The translations under genes were made by a program, and so were the position numbers. The notes under the pieces were generated by a model that did not search any database, had not been told where the DNA came from, and saw nothing but the letters and a program-made list of their open reading frames with translations. Below are positions 51,170-59,883 of a stretch of DNA of 64,000 nucleotides, piece after piece. The stretch's first letter is position 1; the number at the start of each line of letters is the position of its first letter. This DNA comes from an uncultured Flavobacterium sp. Lineage in GTDB: Bacteria; Bacteroidota; Bacteroidia; Flavobacteriales; Flavobacteriaceae. The stretch is taken from positions 124,001 through 188,000 of the forward strand of contig NZ_OY730245.1 in the NCBI RefSeq assembly GCF_963422545.1. The letters are read 5' to 3'.

Positions 51170-52399
51170 ATGCTATACTATTTATTTGAATATTTCGACA
51201 AAACACTTGATATCCCGGGAACAGGAGTTTTTCAATACATCACTTTTAGATCAGCTTTAGCGTTAATGCTTTCGTTGCTTTTGTCAACGATTTACGGAAA
51301 AAGAATTATTAACTTTTTGCGTAATCAGCAAGTAGGTGAAACTGTTCGTGAGTTAGGTCTTCAGGGGCAAAATGAAAAAGCAGGAACACCAACAATGGGT
51401 GGATTGATTATCATTTTTGCAACCCTTGTACCGGTTTTGTTGTTTGCTCGTTTGCATAATATTTATATCGTTTTGCTTATTGTGACTACGCTTTGGATGG
51501 GAACAATTGGTTTTATTGATGATTATATTAAAATATTCAAAAAAGATAAAGAAGGGCTTAAAGGAATTTTTAAAGTTATTGGTCAGGTAGGTTTAGGACT
51601 TATTGTTGGAACCGTTTTGTATTTTAATCCGGCTGTTACAGTAAGAACCGATACAGGTTATATCGGAACTCAAAAAAATGCAAATACAGCAATAGTTACG
51701 CCTGCTCCTGTTGAGGAGAAATCAACAGCAACAACAATTCCTTTTGTAAAAAATAATGAGTTTGATTATGCTGAATTATTAGCTTGGACAGGAGAAGGAT
51801 ATGAGAAATGGGCCTGGTTAATTTTTATTCCGGTTGTTATATTTATTATTACAGCGGTTTCAAATGGAGCAAATTTAACAGACGGTATTGATGGTCTGGC
51901 GGCAGGAACCTCGGCGGTATCCGTTTTAGCCCTCGGAATATTTACGTTTGTTTCCGGTAATATCATTTTCTCTAATTATCTAAATATTATGTATATCCCT
52001 AATTCGGGGGAAATGACCGTATTTATATCTGCATTTGTTGGGGCACTGATTGGATTTCTTTGGTACAACTCTTATCCCGCATCTGTTTTTATGGGAGATA
52101 CAGGAAGTTTAACTATTGGAGGAATCATTGCAGTTTTGGCAATTGCAGTTCGTAAAGAATTATTGATTCCGTTATTGTGTGGAATCTTTTTAGTAGAGAA
52201 TTTTTCAGTGGTTTTGCAAGTGAGTTATTTTAAATTCACTAAAAAACGTTTTGGCGAAGGCCGAAGAATTTTCCTGATGTCGCCATTACATCATCATTAT
52301 CAAAAAAAGGGATATCATGAGAGCAAAATCGTAACCAGATTTTGGATTGTTGCAATCATGTTGGCCATATTATCAATTGTTACTTTAAAATTAAGATAA
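51170..52399 (+). CDS. mraY: Phospho-MurNAc-pentapeptide transferase
   Basis: Transfers phospho-MurNAc-pentapeptide to undecaprenyl phosphate, making lipid I. 409 residues, about 10 membrane helices. Active-site motifs: D117-D118 in FIDDYIK, N235-L-T-D238-G-I-D241 (NLTDGIDGLA), FMGDTGSL and HHHYQKKGYHE. It is roughly 50 residues longer than E. coli MraY. The extra length is a polar loop at about 160-205 (RTDTGYIGTQKNANT and beyond) between membrane segments. A TTGGAATTT repeat lies just upstream. Confidence 0.95.
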   Translation: MLYYLFEYFDKTLDIPGTGVFQYITFRSALALMLSLLLSTIYGKRIINFLRNQQVGETVRELGLQGQNEKAGTPTMGGLIIIFATLVPVLLFARLHNIYIVLLIVTTLWMGTIGFIDDYIKIFKKDKEGLKGIFKVIGQVGLGLIVGTVLYFNPAVTVRTDTGYIGTQKNANTAIVTPAPVEEKSTATTIPFVKNNEFDYAELLAWTGEGYEKWAWLIFIPVVIFIITAVSNGANLTDGIDGLAAGTSAVSVLALGIFTFVSGNIIFSNYLNIMYIPNSGEMTVFISAFVGALIGFLWYNSYPASVFMGDTGSLTIGGIIAVLAIAVRKELLIPLLCGIFLVENFSVVLQVSYFKFTKKRFGEGRRIFLMSPLHHHYQKKGYHESKIVTRFWIVAIMLAILSIVTLKLR

Positions 52400-52400
52400 C

Positions 52401-53732
52401 ATGAGATTGGTAGTTTTAGGAGGAGGAGAAAGTGGTGTAGGTACTGCTATCCTGGGGAAGAAAAAGGGATATGACGTTTTTGTATCGGATTTTGGAAAGA
52501 TAAAAGAGAGTTACAAAGAAGTTCTTATTATTAATAAAATTGCCTGGGAAGAAGAACAACATACCGAAGACCTGATTTTGAATGCCGACGTGGTGATGAA
52601 AAGTCCGGGAATTCCAGAGAAGTCTCCCATTGTAAAAAAACTTTTTGCGGCTGGAATTAAAGTGATTTCAGAGATTGAATTTGCAAAACCTTATACAGAA
52701 GCCTTAACGGTTGGAATTACCGGAAGTAATGGTAAAACAACGACAACAATGTTAACCTATCATTTACTAAAATCGGCAGGTTTGAATGTTGGTTTAGGAG
52801 GAAACATCGGAAAAAGTTTTGCCTGGCAGGTAGCTGAGAATAAATTTGATGCATATGTGCTCGAGTTAAGCAGTTTTCAGCTTGACGGAATAATTGAATA
52901 CAGACCGGATATTGCTGTTATTACAAATATTAGCCCGGATCATTTAGACCGGTACGAATATAAATATCAAAAATACATCGATTCAAAGTTTCGAATAACA
53001 ATGAATCAGACCGAAGGCGATTATCTTATTTACGATGCAGATGATGAGGCAATCACAGAATGGTTAAAAAATAACACAACAAAAGCAAAATTAATTCCTT
53101 TTTCATTGTCTAAAAAGTTTGATGAAGGGGCTTCTATAAATAACAACAAAATGGAAATAAAGATCAACCAAGAAGAGTTTACAATGGATACAGAACACAT
53201 TGCGTTAGAAGGAAAACATAACATGAAAAACGCAATGGCTGCAAGCTCGGTAGCGAAATTGATGCAAATAAGAAATGCAACAATTCGCGAAAGTTTATCA
53301 AATTTTCAAGGTGTTGAACACCGTTTAGAGAAAGTACTTAAAATTCAAAACGTACAATATATCAATGATTCAAAAGCAACAAATGTAAATGCTACTTTCT
53401 TTGCTTTAGACAGTATGAATGTTCCAACAGTTTGGATTGTTGGGGGAGTTGATAAAGGAAATGATTATAACGAATTGATGTCATTAGTTCGCGAAAAAGT
53501 GAAAGCGATTATCTGTTTAGGAATCGATAATCACAAGATCATTGAAGCTTTTGGTAATGTTGTTGATATCATGGTTGAAGTAAATAATATGAATGACGCT
53601 GTAAAAACAGCACAACGTTTAACTGAAAAAGGAGATGCAGTTTTATTGTCACCAGCCTGCGCAAGTTTCGATTTATTCGAAAACTACGAAGATCGTGGAA
53701 AACAATTTAAGCAAGCGGTACATAACTTGTAG
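52401..53732 (+). CDS. murD: UDP-MurNAc-L-alanine:D-glutamate ligase
   Basis: Adds D-glutamate to UDP-MurNAc-L-Ala. 443 residues with P-loop G-S-N-G-K112-T-T (GITGSNGKTTTT), the central ITNISPDHLDRY and the C-terminal HRLEKVLKIQNVQYINDSKA and LLSPACASFD motifs. Its start is one base after the mraY stop, so it is probably coupled. Confidence 0.96.
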   Translation: MRLVVLGGGESGVGTAILGKKKGYDVFVSDFGKIKESYKEVLIINKIAWEEEQHTEDLILNADVVMKSPGIPEKSPIVKKLFAAGIKVISEIEFAKPYTEALTVGITGSNGKTTTTMLTYHLLKSAGLNVGLGGNIGKSFAWQVAENKFDAYVLELSSFQLDGIIEYRPDIAVITNISPDHLDRYEYKYQKYIDSKFRITMNQTEGDYLIYDADDEAITEWLKNNTTKAKLIPFSLSKKFDEGASINNNKMEIKINQEEFTMDTEHIALEGKHNMKNAMAASSVAKLMQIRNATIRESLSNFQGVEHRLEKVLKIQNVQYINDSKATNVNATFFALDSMNVPTVWIVGGVDKGNDYNELMSLVREKVKAIICLGIDNHKIIEAFGNVVDIMVEVNNMNDAVKTAQRLTEKGDAVLLSPACASFDLFENYEDRGKQFKQAVHNL

Positions 53733-53739
53733 AAAATAG

Positions 53740-53796
53740 TTTAAAGTTTCATGTTCGACGCCTGAAACTTGAAACAAAAGAAACCTGAAACAAAAC
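53740..53796. repeat. GAAACTTGAAAC intergenic repeat, copy 2
   Basis: Units CCTGAAACTTGAAAC and AAACCTGAAAC fill most of the murD-ftsW gap. They are the same type as 4736-4760. They sit within the dcw operon, so they are transcribed but not translated. Confidence 0.5.
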
Positions 53797-53800
53797 AATA

Positions 53801-55117
53801 ATGAAAGAGCTCGTAAATAAACTAAAAGGAGATAGAGTAATATGGTCATTCGTGGCTTTATTAGCGCTATTTTCGTTTATGCCAGTTTTTAGTGCGAGTA
53901 GTAATCTGGCATATATTGGACACGGAACGGGAAATACACTTGGGTATTTAGTAAAACACCTGGCTCACGTTTGTATTGGTTTCCTGATTATTTATTGGGT
54001 ACACAGAGTTCCGTATCATTATTTCAGAGCAATCTCAAAAATAGCCTTGCCAATTGTTTGGTTTTTATTGCTTTATACATTGCTTAAAGGAACTGTAATT
54101 GCAGGAGCAAATGCGAGTCGTTGGATTCAGGTGCCGTTTATTGGTATTACGTTTCAAACCTCGACCTTGGCAGCCAGTATATTATTCATATTTGTAGCGC
54201 GCTATTTGTCTAAAACTAAAGAAGAAAATGAACCATTTCAAGCTTCATTAATACAACTTTGGTTGCCGGTTTTTATAACATTGGCACTTATTTTGCCAGC
54301 TAACTTTTCGACTACCGCCTTGATATTTTCAATGGTTATGATGCTTACGTTTATTGGTAAATATCCATTAAAATATATTGGTTTTATCATTGGTTCAGGA
54401 ATTGCAATGTTAGCATTTTTCCTTTTGGTAGCAAAAGCATTTCCGGACTCAAGATTCTTCAGCAGGGTATCAACCTGGGAAAGTCGTATTATGAACTTTA
54501 CAACTGATAAACCGGATGAAGATGATTATCAAATTGAGAAAGCAAAGATTGCAATTGCATCTGGAAAATTAGGAGGATTAGGCCCGGGGAAAAGCGTTCA
54601 GAAGAACTTTTTGCCACAATCATCTTCCGATTTTATATATGCTATTATTGTTGAAGAATACGGATTAGTTGGAGGAATAGCAATCTTGGTTTTGTATTTA
54701 TTGTTATTGTTCCGATTTGTGATTGCATCGCATAAAGCAAATACGATATTTGGAAAACTCGTCGTCGTCGGTCTCGGATTCCCGATGATATTTCAGGCGA
54801 TGATTAATATGGCGGTTGCTGTAGAATTATTACCAGTAACAGGACAAACACTTCCGTTGATAAGTAGTGGAGGTAGTTCGATTTGGATGACTTGTTTCTC
54901 TCTCGGAATCATCATTAGCGTGACTAAAAAAGAGGAAGAAATTGCCGAAGAACAAGTAGAAAAAGAAAGACGTAAAGAAGCACTTCAAAGATTAATTGAT
55001 AAAGAATTATCAGAAGAAGATTTGCCGGCTGACGAAAAAATATACGAAGAAGAAGGAATGTATTCAATTGAAGATAATTCCAGAAATCCAATGAATGCAG
55101 TGTTAAATAAAGCTTAG
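53801..55117 (+). CDS. ftsW: Septal peptidoglycan glycosyltransferase FtsW
   Basis: A SEDS-family polymerase that works with FtsI at the septum. 438 residues, about ten membrane helices. Characteristic segments: ANASRWIQVPFIGITFQTS, PDSRFFSRVSTWESRI, GLGPGKSVQKNFLPQSSSDF and the periplasmic TGQTLPLISSGGSS. It ends in a charged cytoplasmic tail of about 60 residues (KKEEEIAEEQVEKERRKEAL). Confidence 0.95.
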   Translation: MKELVNKLKGDRVIWSFVALLALFSFMPVFSASSNLAYIGHGTGNTLGYLVKHLAHVCIGFLIIYWVHRVPYHYFRAISKIALPIVWFLLLYTLLKGTVIAGANASRWIQVPFIGITFQTSTLAASILFIFVARYLSKTKEENEPFQASLIQLWLPVFITLALILPANFSTTALIFSMVMMLTFIGKYPLKYIGFIIGSGIAMLAFFLLVAKAFPDSRFFSRVSTWESRIMNFTTDKPDEDDYQIEKAKIAIASGKLGGLGPGKSVQKNFLPQSSSDFIYAIIVEEYGLVGGIAILVLYLLLLFRFVIASHKANTIFGKLVVVGLGFPMIFQAMINMAVAVELLPVTGQTLPLISSGGSSIWMTCFSLGIIISVTKKEEEIAEEQVEKERRKEALQRLIDKELSEEDLPADEKIYEEEGMYSIEDNSRNPMNAVLNKA

Positions 55118-55156
55118 AAATAGGATAATTTTTAAAGCGTTATAATTTTAAAAAAT

Positions 55157-56245
55157 ATGACAAAGTATAAATTCATACTAAGTGGAGGTGGGACCGGAGG
55201 ACATATTTATCCTGCAATTGCGATTGCAAATGAGTTAAAATTACAATTTCCTGATGCTGAATTTCTTTTTGTAGGTGCCAAAGATAAAATGGAAATGCAA
55301 AAAGTGCCTCAGGCAGGTTACGAAATAAAAGGTCTTTGGATTGCGGGTTTGCAGAGAAAATTGACTTTGCAAAATTTGATGTTTCCGTTAAAATTGGCAA
55401 AAAGTTTGTTAGAGTCAAGACGAATCATCAGACAGTTTAAGCCAAATGTAGTAATAGGTACAGGAGGTTTTGCCAGCGGGCCGTTATTACAAGCAGCAGG
55501 TTCAGCAGGAATTCCTACTGTGGTTCAGGAACAGAATTCTTTTCCGGGAATTACAAATAAGCTGCTAAGTAAAAAAGCAAACGCGATTTGTGTAGCTTAT
55601 GAAAATTTAGAAAGATTTTTTCCTAAAGAAAAAATTGTTTTGACAGGAAATCCGGTTCGTCAAGATTTAATAGATATTGACAGTAAACACGATGAAGCAA
55701 TTGCTTTTTATGGTTTAGACCCGAATAAAAAAACATTGTTGGTTCTGGGCGGAAGTTTAGGAGCCAGAAGAATCAATCAGTTAATTGAAAAAGAGCTGCA
55801 AAATTTTCTTTCGCAAAACGTTCAGATTATATGGCAATGCGGAAAACTATATTTTGAAGATTATAAAAAATACAATCAGCCAAATGTAAAAGTAGTTGAT
55901 TTTATTGAAAGAATGGATTTTGTGTATGCTGCCGCAGATGTGATTATTTCACGTGCTGGAGCATCATCGGTTTCAGAATTATGTATTGTGGGGAAACCAG
56001 TAATTTTTATTCCGTCACCAAATGTAGCCGAAGATCATCAAACAAAAAATGCGCAGGCAATTGTAGATGCAAAAGGAGCTCTTTTATTGAAGGAATCAGA
56101 ATTAGAAAGTCAGTTTAGTATTGTTTTTGAAGCTTTGTTGAAAGATGTTGGAAAGCAAAAACAATTAAGTGATAATATTAAAAAATTGGCAAAGCCAAAG
56201 GCGACACAAGATATCGTTGCAGAGATTGTGAAGTTAATTAAGTAA
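55157..56245 (+). CDS. murG: UDP-GlcNAc:lipid I GlcNAc transferase
   Basis: Converts lipid I to lipid II at the inner face of the membrane. 362 residues of GT28 type with GGGTGGH at 10-16, the FASGPLLQAAGSAGIPTVVQ region, GGSLGARRIN, and the UDP-binding ISRAGASSVSELCIVGKPV with E at the end of VAEDHQTKNAQ. It begins 39 bases after ftsW. Confidence 0.96.
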   Translation: MTKYKFILSGGGTGGHIYPAIAIANELKLQFPDAEFLFVGAKDKMEMQKVPQAGYEIKGLWIAGLQRKLTLQNLMFPLKLAKSLLESRRIIRQFKPNVVIGTGGFASGPLLQAAGSAGIPTVVQEQNSFPGITNKLLSKKANAICVAYENLERFFPKEKIVLTGNPVRQDLIDIDSKHDEAIAFYGLDPNKKTLLVLGGSLGARRINQLIEKELQNFLSQNVQIIWQCGKLYFEDYKKYNQPNVKVVDFIERMDFVYAAADVIISRAGASSVSELCIVGKPVIFIPSPNVAEDHQTKNAQAIVDAKGALLLKESELESQFSIVFEALLKDVGKQKQLSDNIKKLAKPKATQDIVAEIVKLIK

Positions 56246-56315
56246 TATAAAGAATAGTCATAAAGTTGAAGGTCTGTGCTTAAAGCATAGTGCCTAAAGC
56301 CTAAAGCAAAAAGAA

Positions 56316-57665
56316 ATGAATTTAAATCAAATACAAAACGTTTATTTTATTGGTATTGGAGGCATCGGAATGAGTGCTCTGGCCCGCTATTTTAAAAATA
56401 TAGGGAAACAGGTTTCAGGTTACGATAAAACACCATCAATGCTGACAAATGAGTTAATTGAAAGCGGTATTGATATTCATTTTGAAGATAATATTAGTTT
56501 GATTCCGAGTAATTATTATTTGGAGAATACATTGGTGATTATTACGCCTGCGGTGCCAAAAACACACTCTGAGTGGAACTATTTTGTAGAAAGAGAATAC
56601 GTGGTTAAAAAACGCGCTGAAGTTTTAGGAATCATCACAAAAGATACTTTTTGTTTTGCAGTTGCGGGAACGCACGGAAAAACTACGACTTCAAGTATTT
56701 TAGGACATATTTTGTATGAAAGTGGTGCTGATGTTACTGCTTTTGTGGGCGGAATTGTAGAGAATTACAATTCTAATTTAATTGGAAGCGGAAAAACAGT
56801 AACAGTAGTAGAAGCAGATGAATTTGATCGTTCGTTCCTGCATTTGCATCCAAATATTGCCTGTATTACCTCAATGGATGCAGATCATTTGGATATTTAC
56901 GGTACAAGTGATGCAATAGAGGCTTCGTTTGTAGAATTTGCTTCAAAAGTAGAAGATAAAAATCATCTTTTTATAACTAAAGAGTTGCCGCTTGAAGGTG
57001 TGCAATGTGCTATAAATGAAGATGCTGTATATAAGGCGTTCAATGTTCGTATAGAAGATGGAAGTTATGTGTTTGATGTGCAGACACCATCAGAAATCAT
57101 GAAAGATTTGCATTTTGGATTGCCTGGGAAACACAATTTAATGAATGGATTGATGGCTATTGCAATGGCTAAGACTTTCGGCACCCCGACCGACTCTATT
57201 GCAAAAGCCATTGCTTCATTCAACGGAATCAGAAGACGTTTTTCTTATCAGATAAAGTCTGAAAAGTTAGTTTATATTGATGATTATGCACATCATCCAA
57301 CAGAAATAAATGCTGTACATCAAGCGGTTAGGGAATTGTATCCAAATCGTAAAGTTTTGGCCATTTTTCAGCCACATTTATTTAGCAGAACAAGAGATTT
57401 TGCTGACGGATTTGCCGAAAGTTTGTCTCAGTTTGATGAAGTGTTTTTAATGGATATTTATCCTGCACGCGAATTACCGATGGAAGGCATTACATCTGAT
57501 TGGCTGTTAGGTAAAATGACAAATTCGAACAAAAAAATTGTTGCAAAAAGTGATTTATTAGCGGAGATCAAAGCCAGTGATGCGCCAATAATTGTAACAA
57601 TAGGAGCTGGTGATATTGGAGAAATGGTTCCGTCAATTAAAAAGATGCTGAATGAAAATATTTAA
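56316..57665 (+). CDS. murC: UDP-MurNAc:L-alanine ligase
   Basis: Adds L-alanine to UDP-MurNAc. 449 residues, N-terminal Rossmann segment FIGIGGIGMSALARYF, P-loop G118-T-H-G-K122-T-T (AGTHGKTTTS), the central SMDADHLDIYG and the C-terminal DDYAHHPTEI. It overlaps ftsQ by 14 bases. Confidence 0.96.
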   Translation: MNLNQIQNVYFIGIGGIGMSALARYFKNIGKQVSGYDKTPSMLTNELIESGIDIHFEDNISLIPSNYYLENTLVIITPAVPKTHSEWNYFVEREYVVKKRAEVLGIITKDTFCFAVAGTHGKTTTSSILGHILYESGADVTAFVGGIVENYNSNLIGSGKTVTVVEADEFDRSFLHLHPNIACITSMDADHLDIYGTSDAIEASFVEFASKVEDKNHLFITKELPLEGVQCAINEDAVYKAFNVRIEDGSYVFDVQTPSEIMKDLHFGLPGKHNLMNGLMAIAMAKTFGTPTDSIAKAIASFNGIRRRFSYQIKSEKLVYIDDYAHHPTEINAVHQAVRELYPNRKVLAIFQPHLFSRTRDFADGFAESLSQFDEVFLMDIYPARELPMEGITSDWLLGKMTNSNKKIVAKSDLLAEIKASDAPIIVTIGAGDIGEMVPSIKKMLNENI

Positions 57666-58374
57666 TTGGACAAATATTCGATTATTTCTCATTTTAGGGC
57701 TCGTACTTTTTTTGTATTCATTTGCTCAACATCGAAATGGAGATCGAAAATTAAAGAAATCTATGGTCGTTTTTGTAGGTGAAAATACGCTTTTTGTGAA
57801 GCCAGAAACGGTTAATAAATTGTTGATAGAAAATAAAAGAGACGCTTCCAGTATCCGAAAAGATGAGTTAGATTTGAATAAGATAGAAAAAAGCCTTGAT
57901 ACGCAAGACATGATTGAGAAGTCAGACGTTTTTGTAAGTATCGATGGCGTTCTAAAAGCGGTAGTAAAACAGAAGACACCAATAGCGCGAGTTTATGATG
58001 GTGATCAATCTTTTTATATTGACTATGAGGGAAATAAAATGCCTTTATCTGACAATTTTACAGCGCGGGTTCCTCTTGTTTCGGGGGCAATAAATAAAAA
58101 AAATAACGAAGATTTAGCTGCTTTATTTCGCACAATTTATGACGATGCGTTTTTGAAAAAAAACATCATTGCAATACAAATTATGCCGAATGGCAGCCTA
58201 AAAATGTTTAATCGAAATTATAATTACTTCATCGATTTTGGCAGAACGATGAATGTTGATAAGAAATTTAGAAACTATAAAGCGTTTTTTCAAAAAGCAG
58301 TTTTAGATAGTTCGTTATACAAATACAATAAAATTGACCTTAGGTTTACGGAACAAGTAGTTTGCACAAAATAA
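57652..58374 (+). CDS. ftsQ: Cell division protein FtsQ/DivIB
   Basis: A 240-residue bitopic divisome protein: membrane helix at about 10-25 (IRLFLILGLVLFLYSF), a POTRA-like region at 40-100 (FVGENTLFVKPETVNKLLIE), and a beta domain (LKAVVKQKTPIARVYDG, the FYIDYEGNKMPLSDN segment). The order murC-ftsQ-ftsA-ftsZ supports the name. It starts within the end of murC and ends 6 bases before ftsA. Confidence 0.9.
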   Translation: MKIFNWTNIRLFLILGLVLFLYSFAQHRNGDRKLKKSMVVFVGENTLFVKPETVNKLLIENKRDASSIRKDELDLNKIEKSLDTQDMIEKSDVFVSIDGVLKAVVKQKTPIARVYDGDQSFYIDYEGNKMPLSDNFTARVPLVSGAINKKNNEDLAALFRTIYDDAFLKKNIIAIQIMPNGSLKMFNRNYNYFIDFGRTMNVDKKFRNYKAFFQKAVLDSSLYKYNKIDLRFTEQVVCTK

Positions 58375-58380
58375 TAGAAA

Positions 58381-59802
58381 ATGGAAAAAGATAACATTGC
58401 AGTAGGTCTAGATATTGGAACAACCAAAATAGTTGCCATGATAGGCAAGAAAAATGAGTATGGTAAGTTGGAAATTTTGGGTATTGGTAAATCCAAAAGT
58501 TTGGGAGTTGCGAGAGGAGTTGTAAACAACATTACGCAAACCATTCAATCAATTCAACAAGCAATACTTGAAGCAGAAAACAATTCAGGGTATAAAATTA
58601 AAGATGTGGTTGTTGGTATCGCAGGACAACACATAAGAAGTATACAGCATACAGATTACATCAGCCGTAATAATCCGGAAGAAGTAATTGGCGAAAAAGA
58701 TATTCAGCTTTTGATTGACCAGGTAAATAAACTGGCAATGTTACCGGGTGAAGAAATTATTCACGTTTTGCCACAAGAATTTAAAATCGACGGGCAATCT
58801 GAAATTAAAGAACCAATTGGAATGTATGGTGGAAGACTGGAATCTAGTTTTCACGTAGTAGTAGGGCAAGCTTCTTCGATCAGAAATGTTGGAAGATGTA
58901 TTCAGAGTTCAGGAATCGAATTGTCGGGATTGACATTAGAACCTTTAGCATCTGCAGACGCTGTTTTAAGTCAGGAAGAAAAAGAAGCAGGTGTTGCTTT
59001 AATTGATATTGGTGGTGGAACAACAGATTTAGCCATTTTTAAAGATGGTATTATACGTCATACAGCAGTTATTCCTTTTGGAGGAAATGTAATTACAGAC
59101 GATATTAAAGAAGGCTGTTCGATTATCGAAAAACAAGCAGAGCTTTTAAAAATAAAATTCGGATCGGCTTGGCCGGGAGAAAATAAAGACAATGAAATTG
59201 TTTCTATTCCGGGTTTAAGAGGAAGAGAGCCAAAAGAGATTTCGCTTAAAAACTTATCTAAGATTATCCATGCACGTGTTGTGGAAATTGTTGAGCAGGT
59301 TTTTGCAGAAATTAAGGCTTATGGACACGAAGATCCTCGTAAAAAATTAATTGCAGGAATCGTTCTTACAGGTGGTGGCGCTCAACTAAAACATATAAAA
59401 CAATTAGTAGAGTACATTACAGGTATGGATACCAGAATTGGATATCCAAACGAGCATTTAGCAGGGAATTCAAGTGAAGAAATTTCTAGTCCGTTATTTG
59501 CAACCGCAGTTGGATTAGTAATGAATAGTATCGAAAATAGTACGCAAAGTGCTGTTAGAATGGAGATTGTGAATGAGCAGCCAAAAGTGGTTTACAGAAA
59601 CGTGCCGCCTCAGACACAACAACCTGTTCAGCAACGATACGAAGTAGAAGAAAACTACGTTGAAAGAGTAGAAACTATTGAAGAGACAAGGGAAATTAGA
59701 AATAATGTGTCTAAAGAAGAATCTACAGAAACAAAAATTAGAAGATCATTTTTTGACCGATATGTCGATAAAATCAAAGATTTTTTAGACAACGCAGAAT
59801 AA
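58381..59802 (+). CDS. ftsA: Cell division protein FtsA
   Basis: The actin-like membrane tether of FtsZ. 473 residues: phosphate-1 AVGLDIGTTKIVAMIG, the SHS2-like 1C insertion, phosphate-2 GVALIDIGGGTTDLAIF and the adenosine motif IVLTGGGAQLKHI. The C-terminal 60 residues are a polar linker ending in an amphipathic helix (FFDRYVDKIKDFLDN), the membrane-targeting sequence. Confidence 0.96.
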   Translation: MEKDNIAVGLDIGTTKIVAMIGKKNEYGKLEILGIGKSKSLGVARGVVNNITQTIQSIQQAILEAENNSGYKIKDVVVGIAGQHIRSIQHTDYISRNNPEEVIGEKDIQLLIDQVNKLAMLPGEEIIHVLPQEFKIDGQSEIKEPIGMYGGRLESSFHVVVGQASSIRNVGRCIQSSGIELSGLTLEPLASADAVLSQEEKEAGVALIDIGGGTTDLAIFKDGIIRHTAVIPFGGNVITDDIKEGCSIIEKQAELLKIKFGSAWPGENKDNEIVSIPGLRGREPKEISLKNLSKIIHARVVEIVEQVFAEIKAYGHEDPRKKLIAGIVLTGGGAQLKHIKQLVEYITGMDTRIGYPNEHLAGNSSEEISSPLFATAVGLVMNSIENSTQSAVRMEIVNEQPKVVYRNVPPQTQQPVQQRYEVEENYVERVETIEETREIRNNVSKEESTETKIRRSFFDRYVDKIKDFLDNAE

Positions 59803-59883
59803 AATAATAAGAGAAAAGGATTACTATTGGCCCCAAGTCAAGAGTAAAAAATGTACTAAATAAGAATTTCAAAAACCAAAAAG

